Source: Paulinella micropora
Taxonomy: Eukaryota > Cercozoa > Imbricatea > Euglyphida
Direction: 5' to 3'
Length of the DNA: 29,733 bases
Assembly (NCBI GenBank): GCA_009731375.1
Contig: BJOX01000327.1
Location: forward strand, 244,397 to 274,129
Of this stretch, positions 1-23,148 are shown piece after piece. Each line of letters opens with the position of its first letter. Within the stretch, counting starts at the first letter, position 1. The position numbers and the translations under genes were made by a program. The notes below the pieces were generated by a model. It was not told the origin of the DNA and ran no database searches. It saw nothing but the letters and a program-made list of their open reading frames with translations.

Positions 1-27
1 TAATAATAATAATAATAATAATAATAG
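1..27. repeat. (TAA)n microsatellite at window edge
   Basis: Uninterrupted TAA trinucleotide run cut by the window edge. The same unit returns at 293-369, so the segment at 28-292 sits between two (TAA)n tracts. This is typical of an insertion into, or a tail of, such a repeat. Confidence 0.95.
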
Positions 28-159
28 TGCTTCTCTGTCAATGGCTGATGCATTTCTGCACATGCGCCTCCATCGTCTCACCCGTGAGGGGAGTACGAAG
101 AATTGACGATAAGCTCTAATGACACCCCCGCAAGGGCAGTTCCAACGCTTCCAGACGGG

Positions 160-222
160 CCGGTATGTTCAATGAAAATACTGGTCCAGAAATAGACCGG
201 TATGTTCAATGAAAATACTGGT
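160..222. repeat. Two direct copies of a 26-bp unit
   Basis: The 26-mer beginning CCGGTATGTTCAATG occurs at 160-185 and again, identical, at 197-222, a period of 37 bp. The second copy abuts the tRNA-like segment at 223-292. The pair is probably part of the body of the same short retroelement (inference). Confidence 0.85.
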
Positions 223-292
223 GGCACCGACGGGAATCGAACGCGACAGGGCCCAGATGGTAGAACTTGACCACTGGGCTATCACGGTGTCC
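223..292 (-). ncRNA. tRNA-like segment, probable tRNA-derived SINE head
   Basis: Read on the minus strand, the segment has a good pol III A box (TAGCCCAGTGG, 281-271) and a B box core (GTTCGATTCCCG, 242-231) at tRNA-like spacing. The ends can pair as a 7-bp acceptor stem (GG-CACCG with CGGTGCC) if one A is bulged, and an encoded ACCA follows. The D and T stems pair poorly and I could not place a convincing anticodon arm, so a functional tRNA is unlikely. A tRNA-derived SINE or tRNA pseudogene is the best reading. The (TAA)n tracts on both sides fit a retroposed element. Confidence 0.5.

Positions 293-369
<77 letters not shown>
293..369. repeat. (TAA)n microsatellite
   Basis: About 25 TAA units, running directly into the hairpin at 361-399. 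Confidence 0.95.
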
Positions 370-370
<1 letters not shown>

Positions 371-399
371 TTATAGTAAACTACTATAATTTTATTATT
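361..399. repeat. Perfect 18-bp inverted repeat with 3-nt loop
   Basis: Arms 361-378 (AATAATAAAATTATAGTA) and 382-399 are exact reverse complements around the loop AAC. The arms include the end of the (TAA)n array and its mirror, so the array folds back on itself. Likely a repair or replication fold-back product. Confidence 0.9.
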
Positions 400-469
400 A
401 TGATAATAATAATAATTTATTTATTTATCCATTACATGCATACAGATGCAATGCTATCAACCAACACAC

Positions 470-960
470 GAATACATACATATATACATACATACATACA
501 TGCATACATACATACATAAAGCTGATGACATTGTTGGGACACGCATACATACATACATACATACATACATAAATGCATACACACAGACATACATACATTC
601 ATACATACATACATACATACATACATACATACATACATAGACACATACACACAGACACACAGACATACATACATACATACATACATATATACATACATAC
701 ATACATACATACATACGTACGACATACATACATACATACATACATACATACATACATACATACGTACGTACATACATGCATGCATGCATATATGCATACA
801 TACATACATACATGCATACATACATACATACATTCATACATACATACATACATACGTAGCGCATGCTCCCGCAGCAGTATATATTAGCGTAATAATATAA
901 TTACATACATACATAGTATATTACATACATACATACATACATACATGCATGCATACAGCT
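470..960. repeat. (TACA)n microsatellite region
   Basis: Tetranucleotide TACA array with TACG and TGCA variants and short unique interruptions near 520-545 and 855-900. Long open frames on both strands here encode only Tyr/Ile/His/Thr or Met/Tyr/Val/Cys periodic peptides, a by-product of the array. From 961 to 1188 the sequence is AT-rich with scattered TACA units and no visible gene. It would be the intron upstream of the first recognised exon. Confidence 0.93.
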
Positions 961-1188
961 GATGACGTACGACACCTCCGCAAACGATGATTCATAATAA
1001 TATTATTGCATGATATGTGCGTAGTTGCACTATCTACCATGCATATTGTGTACACATGCAAATATGCATACATAGATTATAATATATACGCATCCCTAGC
1101 AATACATGCATACGTACATATGTAAATACACAGTCATACTAAGATTATAATACATACATGCATGCATTCATACGTGCATACATTGTAG

Positions 1189-14358
<13,170 letters not shown>

Positions 14359-16344
14359 GGCAAGGTCTCAAGCTGTGCTGAAACGCGGTGGTATGCATTT
14401 TGAAGACATCTAAGAGGCAAAAATTAATCGTCCAGCCTTGAACTCGTTTGTTTTTCTGAAGGAGAAATTCAAAATATGAAAAAGCTAAGAACACCATTAG
14501 AAAGCTCTTGTTCTGAACTTTCCAACGAAGGCTTTCAGCATCACCATCGCACTGATATTGATGAAGAATGTTGAGCTCAAGGTCGGACTATGTTAATATT
14601 ATCCGCGATTTTCCCCTTGGAATATCGCTGGTAAATATTAATAATTTTGGCTCCTTGTGTCTGTATCCTATTTCTGCAAATATTCTGGCAGATCATCCAG
14701 TTTCTCTCTTAATTTTGCTCGGTCGATCCAAGTGCGCAGTGACAAAATCGGTTGAATGCCGAGGACAAGGCCTTCAGACCGGCGACCGCTGACAGTGTAA
14801 GAATCAGCTCATGGTCAACGGGTTGTTATTGCCTCTTAGACGTACAGTAGTATCGCTCCCAGCCCTGCATATATGCAAGACAGGAGCTTTCATGTATTTA
14901 TTTGTCACCCGCCATTGTTTCGAAGTTGATATTAATATAATTAGTTATCATAAATGGTCCACTGAGCTGGTCCGAGTTCGCAAAACGTATCGCTCCCGAC
15001 CCGGGCCTTCCACTGATTTATCAGATGCCACGGTCGGACGGGCTCGCAGTGAGTGGCATTCTTTTATTAAATTATTTATCACTGCCAGTAATTTCAAGCT
15101 TTTCAAGTGTTGAACGGTGCGGCTATTCAAGTATGATTTGGTGCTACCGACGATTACTAGATGATAGAAGTTGTCACGTAGTAATCTGGCTCCGAGGTGA
15201 CTCTTTGTTATCGGCTCAGAACCTTCTCGGATCACATGTCACCGCTACTAGAATTCCGGCGCAATCATCATTGCTTTCATCAACTGGCTTAGGCGGCAGT
15301 GCCATACTTAAACTTTTGACTGAATGAGTCATTAGTATAGCCTCCGTCACGGTACTAGGCCTCGACTCAGCAGTCCGGTCGGAGCCTCCGAGGCTCCGCA
15401 CTGGCTAGCCTGTTGACAACTTCCCTGCGTTATTAGATGATAATTCAACATAAATTTCATTGAAGTACTGAGACGGTCCGTCACCGTGGCACAAATTAGC
15501 CACTCTACACAAAATTTTGGATAGGGAACCGCTACGCTGGAATATGGGGAGTTCTCTGCAGCCGCCTGGCGCCGCCGATGATGATTATATCGTGGGACTT
15601 TCAACTGTCTCTCTTCAAGTGTTGGGTAGTTAGTTTTTTTCGCTCTTTACCTATTTTTTTCTCTCTTGTATCCCTTACCGTACTTATTTTATATGTTTTT
15701 TCATTGGGATTTTTCAAGGCTCTTCCCTTACATATATCATCTCATTATTATTTTTATGCTCTACTCCACGTCTATTTTTATCTATGTTTTATATCTTCTC
15801 TCTACTATGATATATTATCTCGCCATCCTCTTACTACACTACGTTATAGTTCATCTTTTCAAGTTCATCATGAGTCCCTTCAAGTTCCATACTTATTGTA
15901 TATTTTTTCAAGTTTTTCCAATTTATTTTTTACCATAATTACGATACTTACGTATTTTTGTCGACAACTCGTTACTGTAGCAAACCGGCCGGGCCGAGCT
16001 ACTCATCCGTGAAAATTATTGGCTGACGGCATACGATTGCCAGTTTTCCTAAGCTGGCATCATGATACCACTGAAACCGCTTCTCGGAAGCGAGCCGACA
16101 GCAATTCAAGAGTCTCACAAAAGGCATACGATTGTCTTCTTGCAAGAAAGGGAGCGAGGGTCGAACGATCGGTCCTTTGATCTTTCATATTTTCTGGTTA
16201 AACATTTGGTTATTAAATAAAATAAAACTAGCCTGCGGGTGACTCAGTCACTGCCACAGTCACTTTTAATAAAAAAAAAATACTTGCCACTAGTAGGAAT
16301 AGCTGAGTTGGGCTCGGAAGCGTAAGGGTAAAATAGAAATGGTA
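14359..16344. other. About 2 kb without a supported gene
   Basis: Mixed-composition sequence downstream of the membrane-protein gene. The stretch 15600-15960 is strongly T-rich on the plus strand, and its open frames encode hydrophobic low-complexity peptides, so I do not call them. No rRNA, tRNA or recognisable transposase seen. I could not identify a canonical AATAAA close to the gene's stop codon. Confidence 0.5.
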
Positions 16345-16348
16345 TTAG

Positions 16349-16537
16349 GTGACTCGGCTTCTCAGACCTGTCACTGTGGTGGCGCTGGTGACCAACTTGC
16401 CCATAGGCTGTCATTTTACAGGACCTGGACCTTGGCAGATTGGTGCTCAGTGCAAGCTCAAGCCTCCACGTTCCGGTACAAAACCGTATCCAGCCTGGGG
16501 CCATTTGCGGTTCAAACGTGTGCCAACTTTCAATTGA
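16349..16537 (+). other. Weak coding-like fragment
   Basis: A 62-codon open frame whose product includes GCHFTGPGPWQIGAQCKLKP, with compositionally ordinary residues rather than repeat-derived ones. No recognised domain, no convincing splice partners. It could be a chance ORF or a decayed element. Confidence 0.2.
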
Positions 16538-16639
16538 GTGTGCGATGACAGGCGGACTCAGTGAGCCACGGGATCGGCGGCGGGGTCCATACAGTCCACT
16601 GGTTTCACTGAATCTGAGTGTCTAAGTCCCTGGTCTATT

Positions 16640-16760
16640 GTTACCAATTGGTTTTTTTTGGTTAAGTATGTTACGCAAGTACGGAAACATTTACAAAATT
16701 TGCACGATCAGACTAGTCGTTTTTGTTACCAATTGGTAACGAAAATTACCAATTGGTAAT
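16640..16760. repeat. Cluster of TTACCAATTGGTAA palindromes
   Basis: GTTACCAATTGG at 16640-16651, the 16-bp palindrome GTTACCAATTGGTAAC at 16725-16740 and ATTACCAATTGGTAAT at 16745-16760. A related AACCAATTGGT lies at 23513-23523. Spacing of 20 bp between the two perfect palindromes suggests same-face protein binding, or a repeat-derived motif. Function unknown. Confidence 0.7.
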
Positions 16761-17148
16761 CCCAGTGACTCAGGCATGAGTCTGTTGTCGTGTTACCAGA
16801 TGACCATTGCGACACTTGAATCCTAGTGGTACCCGGATGATCTGAATAATTGTCACACTGGCCAGTGACTGCGCAGATTGACAGTCATACCGTACTAGAA
16901 GATCGATTGCACTTGAAAGACTGCTTAGCTTTACTTAATTAACTACGACTATTGATTTGGCCTTTCCTAGCTTGAACTTTATATTCGGCCGGTTGTAAAT
17001 GTTTAGTGTTACAGTTACTCACGACGGCTGAGCCCGCTGACCAGTATAAGCCTGTTGCGGGCCTAGTGACAAACGAGTTGACTAGTGTATTCCGAGTTCA
17101 GGCCCTTGATGAAGGAATTGCCCGGTTGAATGATCCAGCCGCGGCAGG

Positions 17149-17454
17149 TTGTGTCAATCGGCCTTTCCCTCTTCGGATGAGCCCGAAGTTGCCTGCGAAA
17201 TTTCTGCCATTCCCGCATTTGTTGTGACCTCCATCGTCACATCGTCGACACTTGATTCACGCGTGTTACATGGCGTCTCAGACAAGCAAACAATATACGA
17301 TGATGTATGGACTTTGGAGAAAACTGAAGCCTCAGGCTTACAAAGTACTTACTCGAATATGTATACGCAAGTATTAGAAAAATTGAAAAGGCTTACTGCT
17401 GGCAAGCAGTGGCTCGGATATGAATATGAAAATATGAGAATTGAAGGAGCTTAG
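17149..17454 (+). CDS. Possible exon or gene fragment, unknown product
   Basis: The frame is open from about 17149 to the TAG at 17454 and encodes ordinary, non-repetitive protein (for example SDKQTIYDDVWTLEKTEASG, then a KLKRLTAGKQWLGYEYENM stretch). An overlapping frame upstream (17006-17227) also looks coding, suggesting a frameshift or an intron around 17150-17200. No start codon context or homologous domain is recognisable. It may be the remains of a mobile element gene. Confidence 0.3.
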   Translation: MCQSAFPSSDEPEVACEISAIPAFVVTSIVTSSTLDSRVLHGVSDKQTIYDDVWTLEKTEASGLQSTYSNMYTQVLEKLKRLTAGKQWLGYEYENMRIEGA

Positions 17455-17621
17455 AAGCAGTGCTCGAGTATGTATTCGTAAATGTGCATCAGGTCTGTAT
17501 CAAAGCTCTGCACAAACCTTTGGCGACTGGGTCACATCGAGGCCAAGGTGGTTGGCTGCATTGAGGTTCATCCAGACCACATCATTACGCAGTAAGCTCA
17601 GCATAACTATCACGGCCCAGT

Positions 17622-17832
17622 TTAGATGTAATTAATACGCACTAGTAAGTCTGGCACGTCGAAGTCGTACAGGAAGCTTAAAATGTGTGGTGTATTATGT
17701 ATCCGACCTTGCCGTTCACGATACTTGTATTGCAGGTCTTTCCAAGGTTGTGCCTTGAGATCTTCTTCAATTTCGCTTGGTTTGAGCTTCATGAGATTCT
17801 CCATTATTTTTTGATTAAGTTGCTGACTTCTC
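17622..17832 (-). CDS. Possible terminal exon, unknown product
   Basis: On the minus strand a plausible acceptor (TTTATCACTTTGCAG) precedes an open segment beginning RSQQLNQKIMENLMKLKPSE and containing QPWKDLQYKYRERQGR. It ends YDFDVPDLLVRINYI with a stop at 17622. It is helical, charged and not repeat-derived. Partner exons to the right were not identified. It is convergent with the fragment at 17149-17454. Confidence 0.33.
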
Positions 17833-18135
17833 TGCAAAGTGATAAATGAAAGAATTATTTCCTTCGCATGAACACTATACTTGCTACAAAAGGCTCGCTC
17901 GAATCCCCCCTTCACCTCCACCACCACCACAACCCCATCATCATTACCTCCAGAACACAATCAGCTTTTTATGTGACTGCCGTGGCATAGTTGTCCTTGT
18001 TACTCAAGTCCTCTTGTTTGTGTTGTGTGTTGTTGTATGTCCTTTGTGCTTGTTAGTTATCATGTTGGTGTCGCCGTATCATTGTTGTCATCTTGCTGCT
18101 GTTCTCATGTCGTTGTCGTCATTTTGTCATGGTCG

Positions 18136-18200
18136 TCGTTGTCACCTTCATCGTCATCATCTTCATCATCTTCATCATCTTCATCATCGTCATCATCGTT

Positions 18201-18231
<31 letters not shown>

Positions 18232-18232
18232 C

Positions 18233-18269
<37 letters not shown>

Positions 18270-18310
18270 AGGTGTTGTTGTCGTCGTCGTTGTTTGCTGC
18301 TGCTGCTGCC
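18136..18310. repeat. (CAT)n and (GTT)n microsatellites
   Basis: CATCAT/TTCATC units (18146-18195), then (GTT)n with a GCT interruption (18200-18269), then GTC/GCT units. Minus-strand frames across it encode poly-Asn and poly-Thr, which I treat as repeat artefacts. Confidence 0.92.
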
Positions 18311-19127
18311 AACACGGAGCCTGCTGGCCATGCTTGCAAAATACCTCAAACAGAGGATTAGATCCAGATTCTTCAGGTGGATCAGAGATGAAAGAAGAGC
18401 TGTAGAAAACAGACAAAGTTGGAAAGTGCTGGGAAACTCGCAAGCATGTACCCGAGTATCCCCATTTTTAAGGCCATGGAGCCAATGTTGGACGAGTTCA
18501 GTTCGGGAGAAGAAGAGCGCTGCAGCATTTTTTGGAGACGTTCCGACATAGCTGTCTCGTGGGAAAAGTTGTGTCCAAACTTTCTTCAATTTTCGCTAGG
18601 CCGGACCAATCTCAGTGGCAGGACCAATCTCAGTGGGACAGTTTTGAGGCAGTTTTGAGGCAGACGGCGACCATCACCAAAGCAGTTTACTCGACCATAC
18701 TTACCTTTGGTTACTCTTACTCGTTCTCTCTCTACTTCGTGAATTACTTTTCTCTCTCTACTTCGTGCACATACTCCTTCTCGCTCTCCTTTTCTTCTTT
18801 CTTCGTCTGGATTAAAATAAATTACTTTTCGCATATGAATCAGTTCCTTATATCTTTACAAGTGAACAAAGGGAAAGCAGCGCGAAAAGTAAAGTTCCTG
18901 TTCGAGGTGGGAACCAGAACTAACTGAAACCGTCTCAGATATCAGTACTACAAAGGGCAAAAGAGGGGCAGGGGTGGGGGGCAACAAATAAAAGAAAAGA
19001 GTCGTGTGTTTGTTGTATTAACATAAATATACATCACGCTGTCGGTGGCGATGTGCGTGATCAGGGATGTATGAGTTGAATTAGGAGGGCTGTATGTTCC
19101 AGCCCGCCCCCCCCCTCTCTCTCTCTC
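18311..19127. other. Region without supported gene
   Basis: The segment 18420-18560 is coding-like in one plus frame (LASMYPSIPIFKAMEPMLDE) but has no boundaries I can defend. A 15-bp word, GGACCAATCTCAGTG, is tandemly repeated at 18602-18638. CTCTCTACTTCGTG is duplicated at 18728-18741 and 18755-18768. Nothing else recognised. Confidence 0.4.
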
Positions 19128-19169
19128 TTCCTCCTCCTTCTTCTTCTTCTTCTTCTTCTTCTTCTTCTT
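19128..19169. repeat. (CTT)n tail next to the LINE 3' end
   Basis: TTC/CTT units adjoining the GGATTC repeats. In LINE orientation this is an (AAG)n 3' tail. Confidence 0.85.
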
Positions 19170-20875
19170 GGATTCTTGGATTCTTTTTATTTAGAGAGAT
19201 AATTGTACAATTCTAACTCATGGAGTAACTGCTAATAGCTTTTGCCTAAAGCAAATCGCTGGCCGAGGCAGTGACCAGTGTCTGGGGTTGTAGTCATTAA
19301 TATATTTAAATTTCGAGTCCAGCGTTACGAGCCTGATTAATTAATAAGTATTGCTTAAGTTCCTTTTTGAACTGGCTTAGTTTGGTTATCTGAAAAATAT
19401 GTTCGGGTAATTTGTTGAATATGTTAGCATTAGTTAGCGTGAAATGCGGCTCGTTTCTGTATATGTATAGTTTTCTTTTTTTTAGCATAACGAGTGCAAT
19501 GGTTATGTGTATTAGTGCTAATGTATTTATTATCATGTATTGGTCGGTGTTTTATTTTTGTTGGGTGTATGTATGGATGCGTTTCGATGCATACCCTGTA
19601 TATGTATAGGTTATAGATATCAAGGAGTTTTAGTTTATGTAGAAGAGGGGCGGTATGGGAGCGCGGGGCTGCTTGCACTAGTAGACGTATGATACGCTTA
19701 TGTATATTGACGAGTGGGTGTATATATTTTTTGTTTTTGTCTTGTGTGCCCCATATACTTATATTATATATGAGGTGTGGGTAGACATGGAAGTAATAAA
19801 GTTGTTGCAGGGCATGGGTATGTAGGAGCTTATTAGCAATGCTAGGATTTGAACCATAGGGTGGATTTTGGTAATAACGTTGTGGAGTTGTTGGTAGTAT
19901 TTGAGGTTACGGTGTAGTACTATGCCAAGAAGCTTCGCTTGTTGCCATTGCTCTATCACCTGACTATTTATTGCGAGATAGATGTTAAAAGGATGTTTAT
20001 GGAAAATTTTATATTGAGTTTTAGTTGGGTCAGGAACAAGGTTATTGGCATGGAAGTAGTGGATAAGGCGATCTATAGTGTATTGCGTGTTTGTTTGCAG
20101 TGCTGCGCTAGTTTTCGCTGTGATCGCCAGTGATGTGTCGGGTGATATCATTAATGTATAGGAGGAAAAGGGTAGTTGATAGCGTGCTGCCCTGTGGGAT
20201 TCCGTGCGTTATTGTTCGCGGTTGCGAGCGGGGATATTGGGTGTGGACTTGCTGGGTTCGATTGCAGAAATAAGAGGCAAAGAATGCAAGGGTGCTATCA
20301 CAGAAGTTAAAGTTATGTTTGAGTTTATATATTAGTTTATCGTGTTCGACAGTATCATAGGCCTTGGAAAGGTCTATGTAAAGGGCGAGGACTAGGTCGT
20401 GTTTATTTTTATGTGCAATTATTTTATTTATGATTGTTTGTATGGTCATAGTCGTGGAAGAGTCAGGGCGGAAGGCATATTGGGTATGTGATATTATATT
20501 ATGGTGTAGGAGGTGTGTCGTAAGTTGTTTATTTATTATGGTGTCCAAAATTTTAGCAATAATAGGTAATAGTGAGATCGGGCGGTAGTTACTAGGTATG
20601 CTGCTGTCTTTATTTTTATATATTTCTATTACTTTAGTTATATTTAGTGCATCAGGGTTGTGTTTATTGTCTACCGCCTGGTTAAACAGCTTAGTGAGGA
20701 TAGGTGCGAGGTAATCTCGCATATCTTGCACCATAGCAGGTTTAATCTTATGTATATCTTCCGCTTTGTCTCTTTGCATAGTCTTCATAGTTTTATGCAT
20801 TGTTTCAGTGGTAGTGTGTGCCAGCTTAAAAGGAGGAGGAAGTGGTTGTTTTTCTTCCTTGATCTCCTCGTTATC

Positions 20876-20876
<1 letters not shown>
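19168..20876 (-). pseudogene. 5'-truncated, frameshifted non-LTR retrotransposon (LINE) reverse transcriptase
   Basis: The minus strand encodes the middle and C-terminal part of a LINE ORF2. In order: NYRPISLLP (fingers), QYAFRPDSST, the motif A box YIDLSKAYDT with its catalytic Asp, GIPQGSTLS, and LLYIND (20876 to about 20130). A frameshift follows. The next frame (about 20150-19759) resumes with DTSLAI and contains the thumb-type KLLGIVL motif. The tail reads HTAPLLHKLKLLDIY (near 19640) and then FNKLPEHIFQITKLSQFKKE (near 19400), typical of LINE ORF2 ends, with a stop at 19306. The spacing between LLYIND and DTSLAI is far too short, so the segment holding the YxDD/FADD catalytic box is deleted. 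A 3' UTR with AATAAA (complement at 19186-19191) ends in GAATCCAA units and (AAG)n, a LINE-like tail. The copy is dead. Confidence 0.9.
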
Positions 20877-20931
<55 letters not shown>

Positions 20932-20945
20932 TATTATTATTATTG

Positions 20946-20998
<53 letters not shown>

Positions 20999-21014
20999 GT
21001 TGTTGTTGTTGTTG
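20877..21014. repeat. (TTA)n microsatellite at the LINE 5' truncation point
   Basis: TTA units with TTG at 20943-20948 and 20998-21015. In the minus frame they extend the RT ORF with a poly-Asn run; this is not genuine protein. The RT similarity begins just inside, marking the truncation. Confidence 0.93.
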
Positions 21015-21070
21015 TTATTGTTAATGGTTGATGGTAATGCTTCGCTAGTCTTCATGCCGACTGTCACAAA

Positions 21071-21391
21071 GTGATCATTCTTCTTCTTCTTCTGCTTCTT
21101 CTGCTTCTGCTTCTGCTGCTGCTGCTGCTTCTGCTTCTGGTTCTTCGTCTTCGTCTTCGTCTTCTCGTCTTCATCTTCTTCATCTTCTTCTTCTTCTTCT
21201 TCTTCTTCTCCTCCTCCTCCTCCTCCTTCTCCTTCTTCTCCTTCTTCACCTTCTTCTCCTTCTTCTTCTCCTTCTCCTTCTTCTTCTTCTTCTTCTTCTT
21301 CTTCTTCTCCTTCTCCTTCTACTTATCCTCCTTCTCCTTCTCCTTCTTCCTCTTCTTCCTCTTCTTCCTCCTTCTTCTTCTTCTTCTTCTT

Positions 21392-21420
<29 letters not shown>
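21071..21420. repeat. (CTT)n/(CTG)n/(CTC)n pyrimidine-rich arrays
   Basis: Interleaved TTC, TGC, TCC trinucleotides, ending in about 17 pure TTC units immediately before the inverted-repeat element at 21421. Confidence 0.95.
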
Positions 21421-21423
<3 letters not shown>

Positions 21424-21540
21424 AACAACGTATTATTCAAGGGAGAACCACTAAAACTTAATACTGCGAAAACTATTAAATTAACCTAGGTTGTAACCTT
21501 CAACGTTTTAGTGGCTTCCCTTGAATAATACGTTGTTGTA
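21421..21540. mobile_element. 120-bp MITE-like element with about 36-bp terminal inverted repeats
   Basis: The left arm (21421-21457) and right arm (21505-21540) are reverse complements over about 36 bp, with one gap and one mismatch. Both begin TACAACAACGTATTATTC. The centre (about 47 bp) contains CCTAGG and no ORF. If the outer TA is the duplicated target, the ends would fit a Tc1/mariner-type MITE (inference). The flanks are (CTT)n on the left and its complement (AAG)n on the right, so an alternative is an inverted duplication rather than a transposition. Confidence 0.7.
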
Positions 21541-21544
21541 AATA

Positions 21545-21604
21545 GAAGAAGAAGGAGAAGAGGAAGAAGAAGAAGAAGAAGAAGAAGAAGAAGAAGAAGA
21601 AGAA
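21545..21604. repeat. (AAG)n microsatellite, mirror of the left (CTT)n
   Basis: AAG/AGG units right of the inverted-repeat element. They are complementary to the (TTC)n on its left, extending the palindrome to roughly 240 bp overall. Confidence 0.9.
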
Positions 21605-21628
21605 AAGTGAGAAAATCAGGGTTAATAT

Positions 21629-21631
<3 letters not shown>

Positions 21632-21682
<51 letters not shown>

Positions 21683-21757
21683 CGCACGCTTATCATACCA
21701 TGGACCTTCTTTCCGTGAAGGCTCATAGCGTGTTTTATCATCCTTTACGCACCAATA

Positions 21758-21821
<64 letters not shown>

Positions 21822-21823
21822 TC

Positions 21824-21855
<32 letters not shown>

Positions 21856-21867
21856 ATCTCTCTCTAG

Positions 21868-21910
<43 letters not shown>

Positions 21911-21950
21911 CTCCTCCTTCCCTCCTTCCCTCCTCCTCCTCCTCCTCCAA
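21632..21950. repeat. (CT)n and (CA)n microsatellites
   Basis: CT at 21632-21680, 21761-21775, 21793-21886; CA at 21776-21792 and 21886-21910; then CTC/TCC units. The unique island 21681-21760 has no gene signal. Confidence 0.95.
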
Positions 21951-21951
21951 T

Positions 21952-21990
<39 letters not shown>

Positions 21991-22068
21991 CACTACCACT
22001 ACTACTACTACTACTACTACTGCTACTACTACTACTACTATTGCTGCTGCTGCTGATGCTGCTATTGG

Positions 22069-22101
<33 letters not shown>

Positions 22102-22141
22102 TCACTACTACTGCTGCTGCTGCTACTTGTTACTACTGCTT

Positions 22142-22189
<48 letters not shown>

Positions 22190-22309
22190 TTACTACTACT
22201 ATTACTATTACTACTACTGCTACTACTACCAGTATACCACTACTACCACTACTGCCACTACTACCACTACCACTTCCACTACCACTACTACTACTACTAT
22301 TATTATCAT

Positions 22310-22382
<73 letters not shown>

Positions 22383-22430
22383 ACTGCTACTGCTACTACT
22401 ACTACGACTACTACGACTGCTGCGACTACG

Positions 22431-22461
<31 letters not shown>

Positions 22462-22552
22462 TTACTACTACTACCACTACTGCTGCTGCTACTGCTGCTA
22501 CTGCTGCTGCTGTTGCTTATTGCTACTACTATTACTAACACGACTGCCACTA

Positions 22553-22607
<55 letters not shown>

Positions 22608-22620
22608 CAGAGGAGGGTTG
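21951..22620. repeat. (TAC)n trinucleotide array
   Basis: TAC with CTG, CCA and ATT variants for about 650 bp. Frames give poly-Leu, poly-Tyr, poly-Thr, poly-Ser or poly-Val, all artefactual. Confidence 0.95.
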
Positions 22621-22625
22621 GAGGT

Positions 22626-23114
22626 NNNNNNNNNNNNNNNNNNNNNNNNNNNNNNNNNNNNNNNNNNNNNNNNNNNNNNNNNNNNNNNNNNNNNNNNNNN
22701 NNNNNNNNNNNNNNNNNNNNNNNNNNNNNNNNNNNNNNNNNNNNNNNNNNNNNNNNNNNNNNNNNNNNNNNNNNNNNNNNNNNNNNNNNNNNNNNNNNNN
22801 NNNNNNNNNNNNNNNNNNNNNNNNNNNNNNNNNNNNNNNNNNNNNNNNNNNNNNNNNNNNNNNNNNNNNNNNNNNNNNNNNNNNNNNNNNNNNNNNNNNN
22901 NNNNNNNNNNNNNNNNNNNNNNNNNNNNNNNNNNNNNNNNNNNNNNNNNNNNNNNNNNNNNNNNNNNNNNNNNNNNNNNNNNNNNNNNNNNNNNNNNNNN
23001 NNNNNNNNNNNNNNNNNNNNNNNNNNNNNNNNNNNNNNNNNNNNNNNNNNNNNNNNNNNNNNNNNNNNNNNNNNNNNNNNNNNNNNNNNNNNNNNNNNNN
23101 NNNNNNNNNNNNNN
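22626..23114. other. Assembly gap (N)
   Basis: Run of 489 N after the trinucleotide array. Confidence 0.99.
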
Positions 23115-23148
23115 GGGTTGTGGTTGGATGGGCTGCAGGAGAGGAGTT

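Noticed and set aside
432-887. Overlapping long ORFs on both strands
   Set aside because: Peptides are periodic Tyr/Met/Val/Cys or Ile/His/Thr translations of (TACA)n.
15578-16012. 144-codon hydrophobic ORF
   Set aside because: T-rich sequence yields Phe/Leu/Tyr-rich peptide by composition; no motif, no start context.
18105-18589. Minus-strand ORFs with poly-Gln/Thr/Asn and poly-Asp
   Set aside because: Repeat-driven; no domain and no consistent exon boundaries.
21951-22559. Poly-Leu, poly-Tyr, poly-Ser and poly-Thr ORFs
   Set aside because: All six frames of a (TAC)n array are open; no gene evidence.
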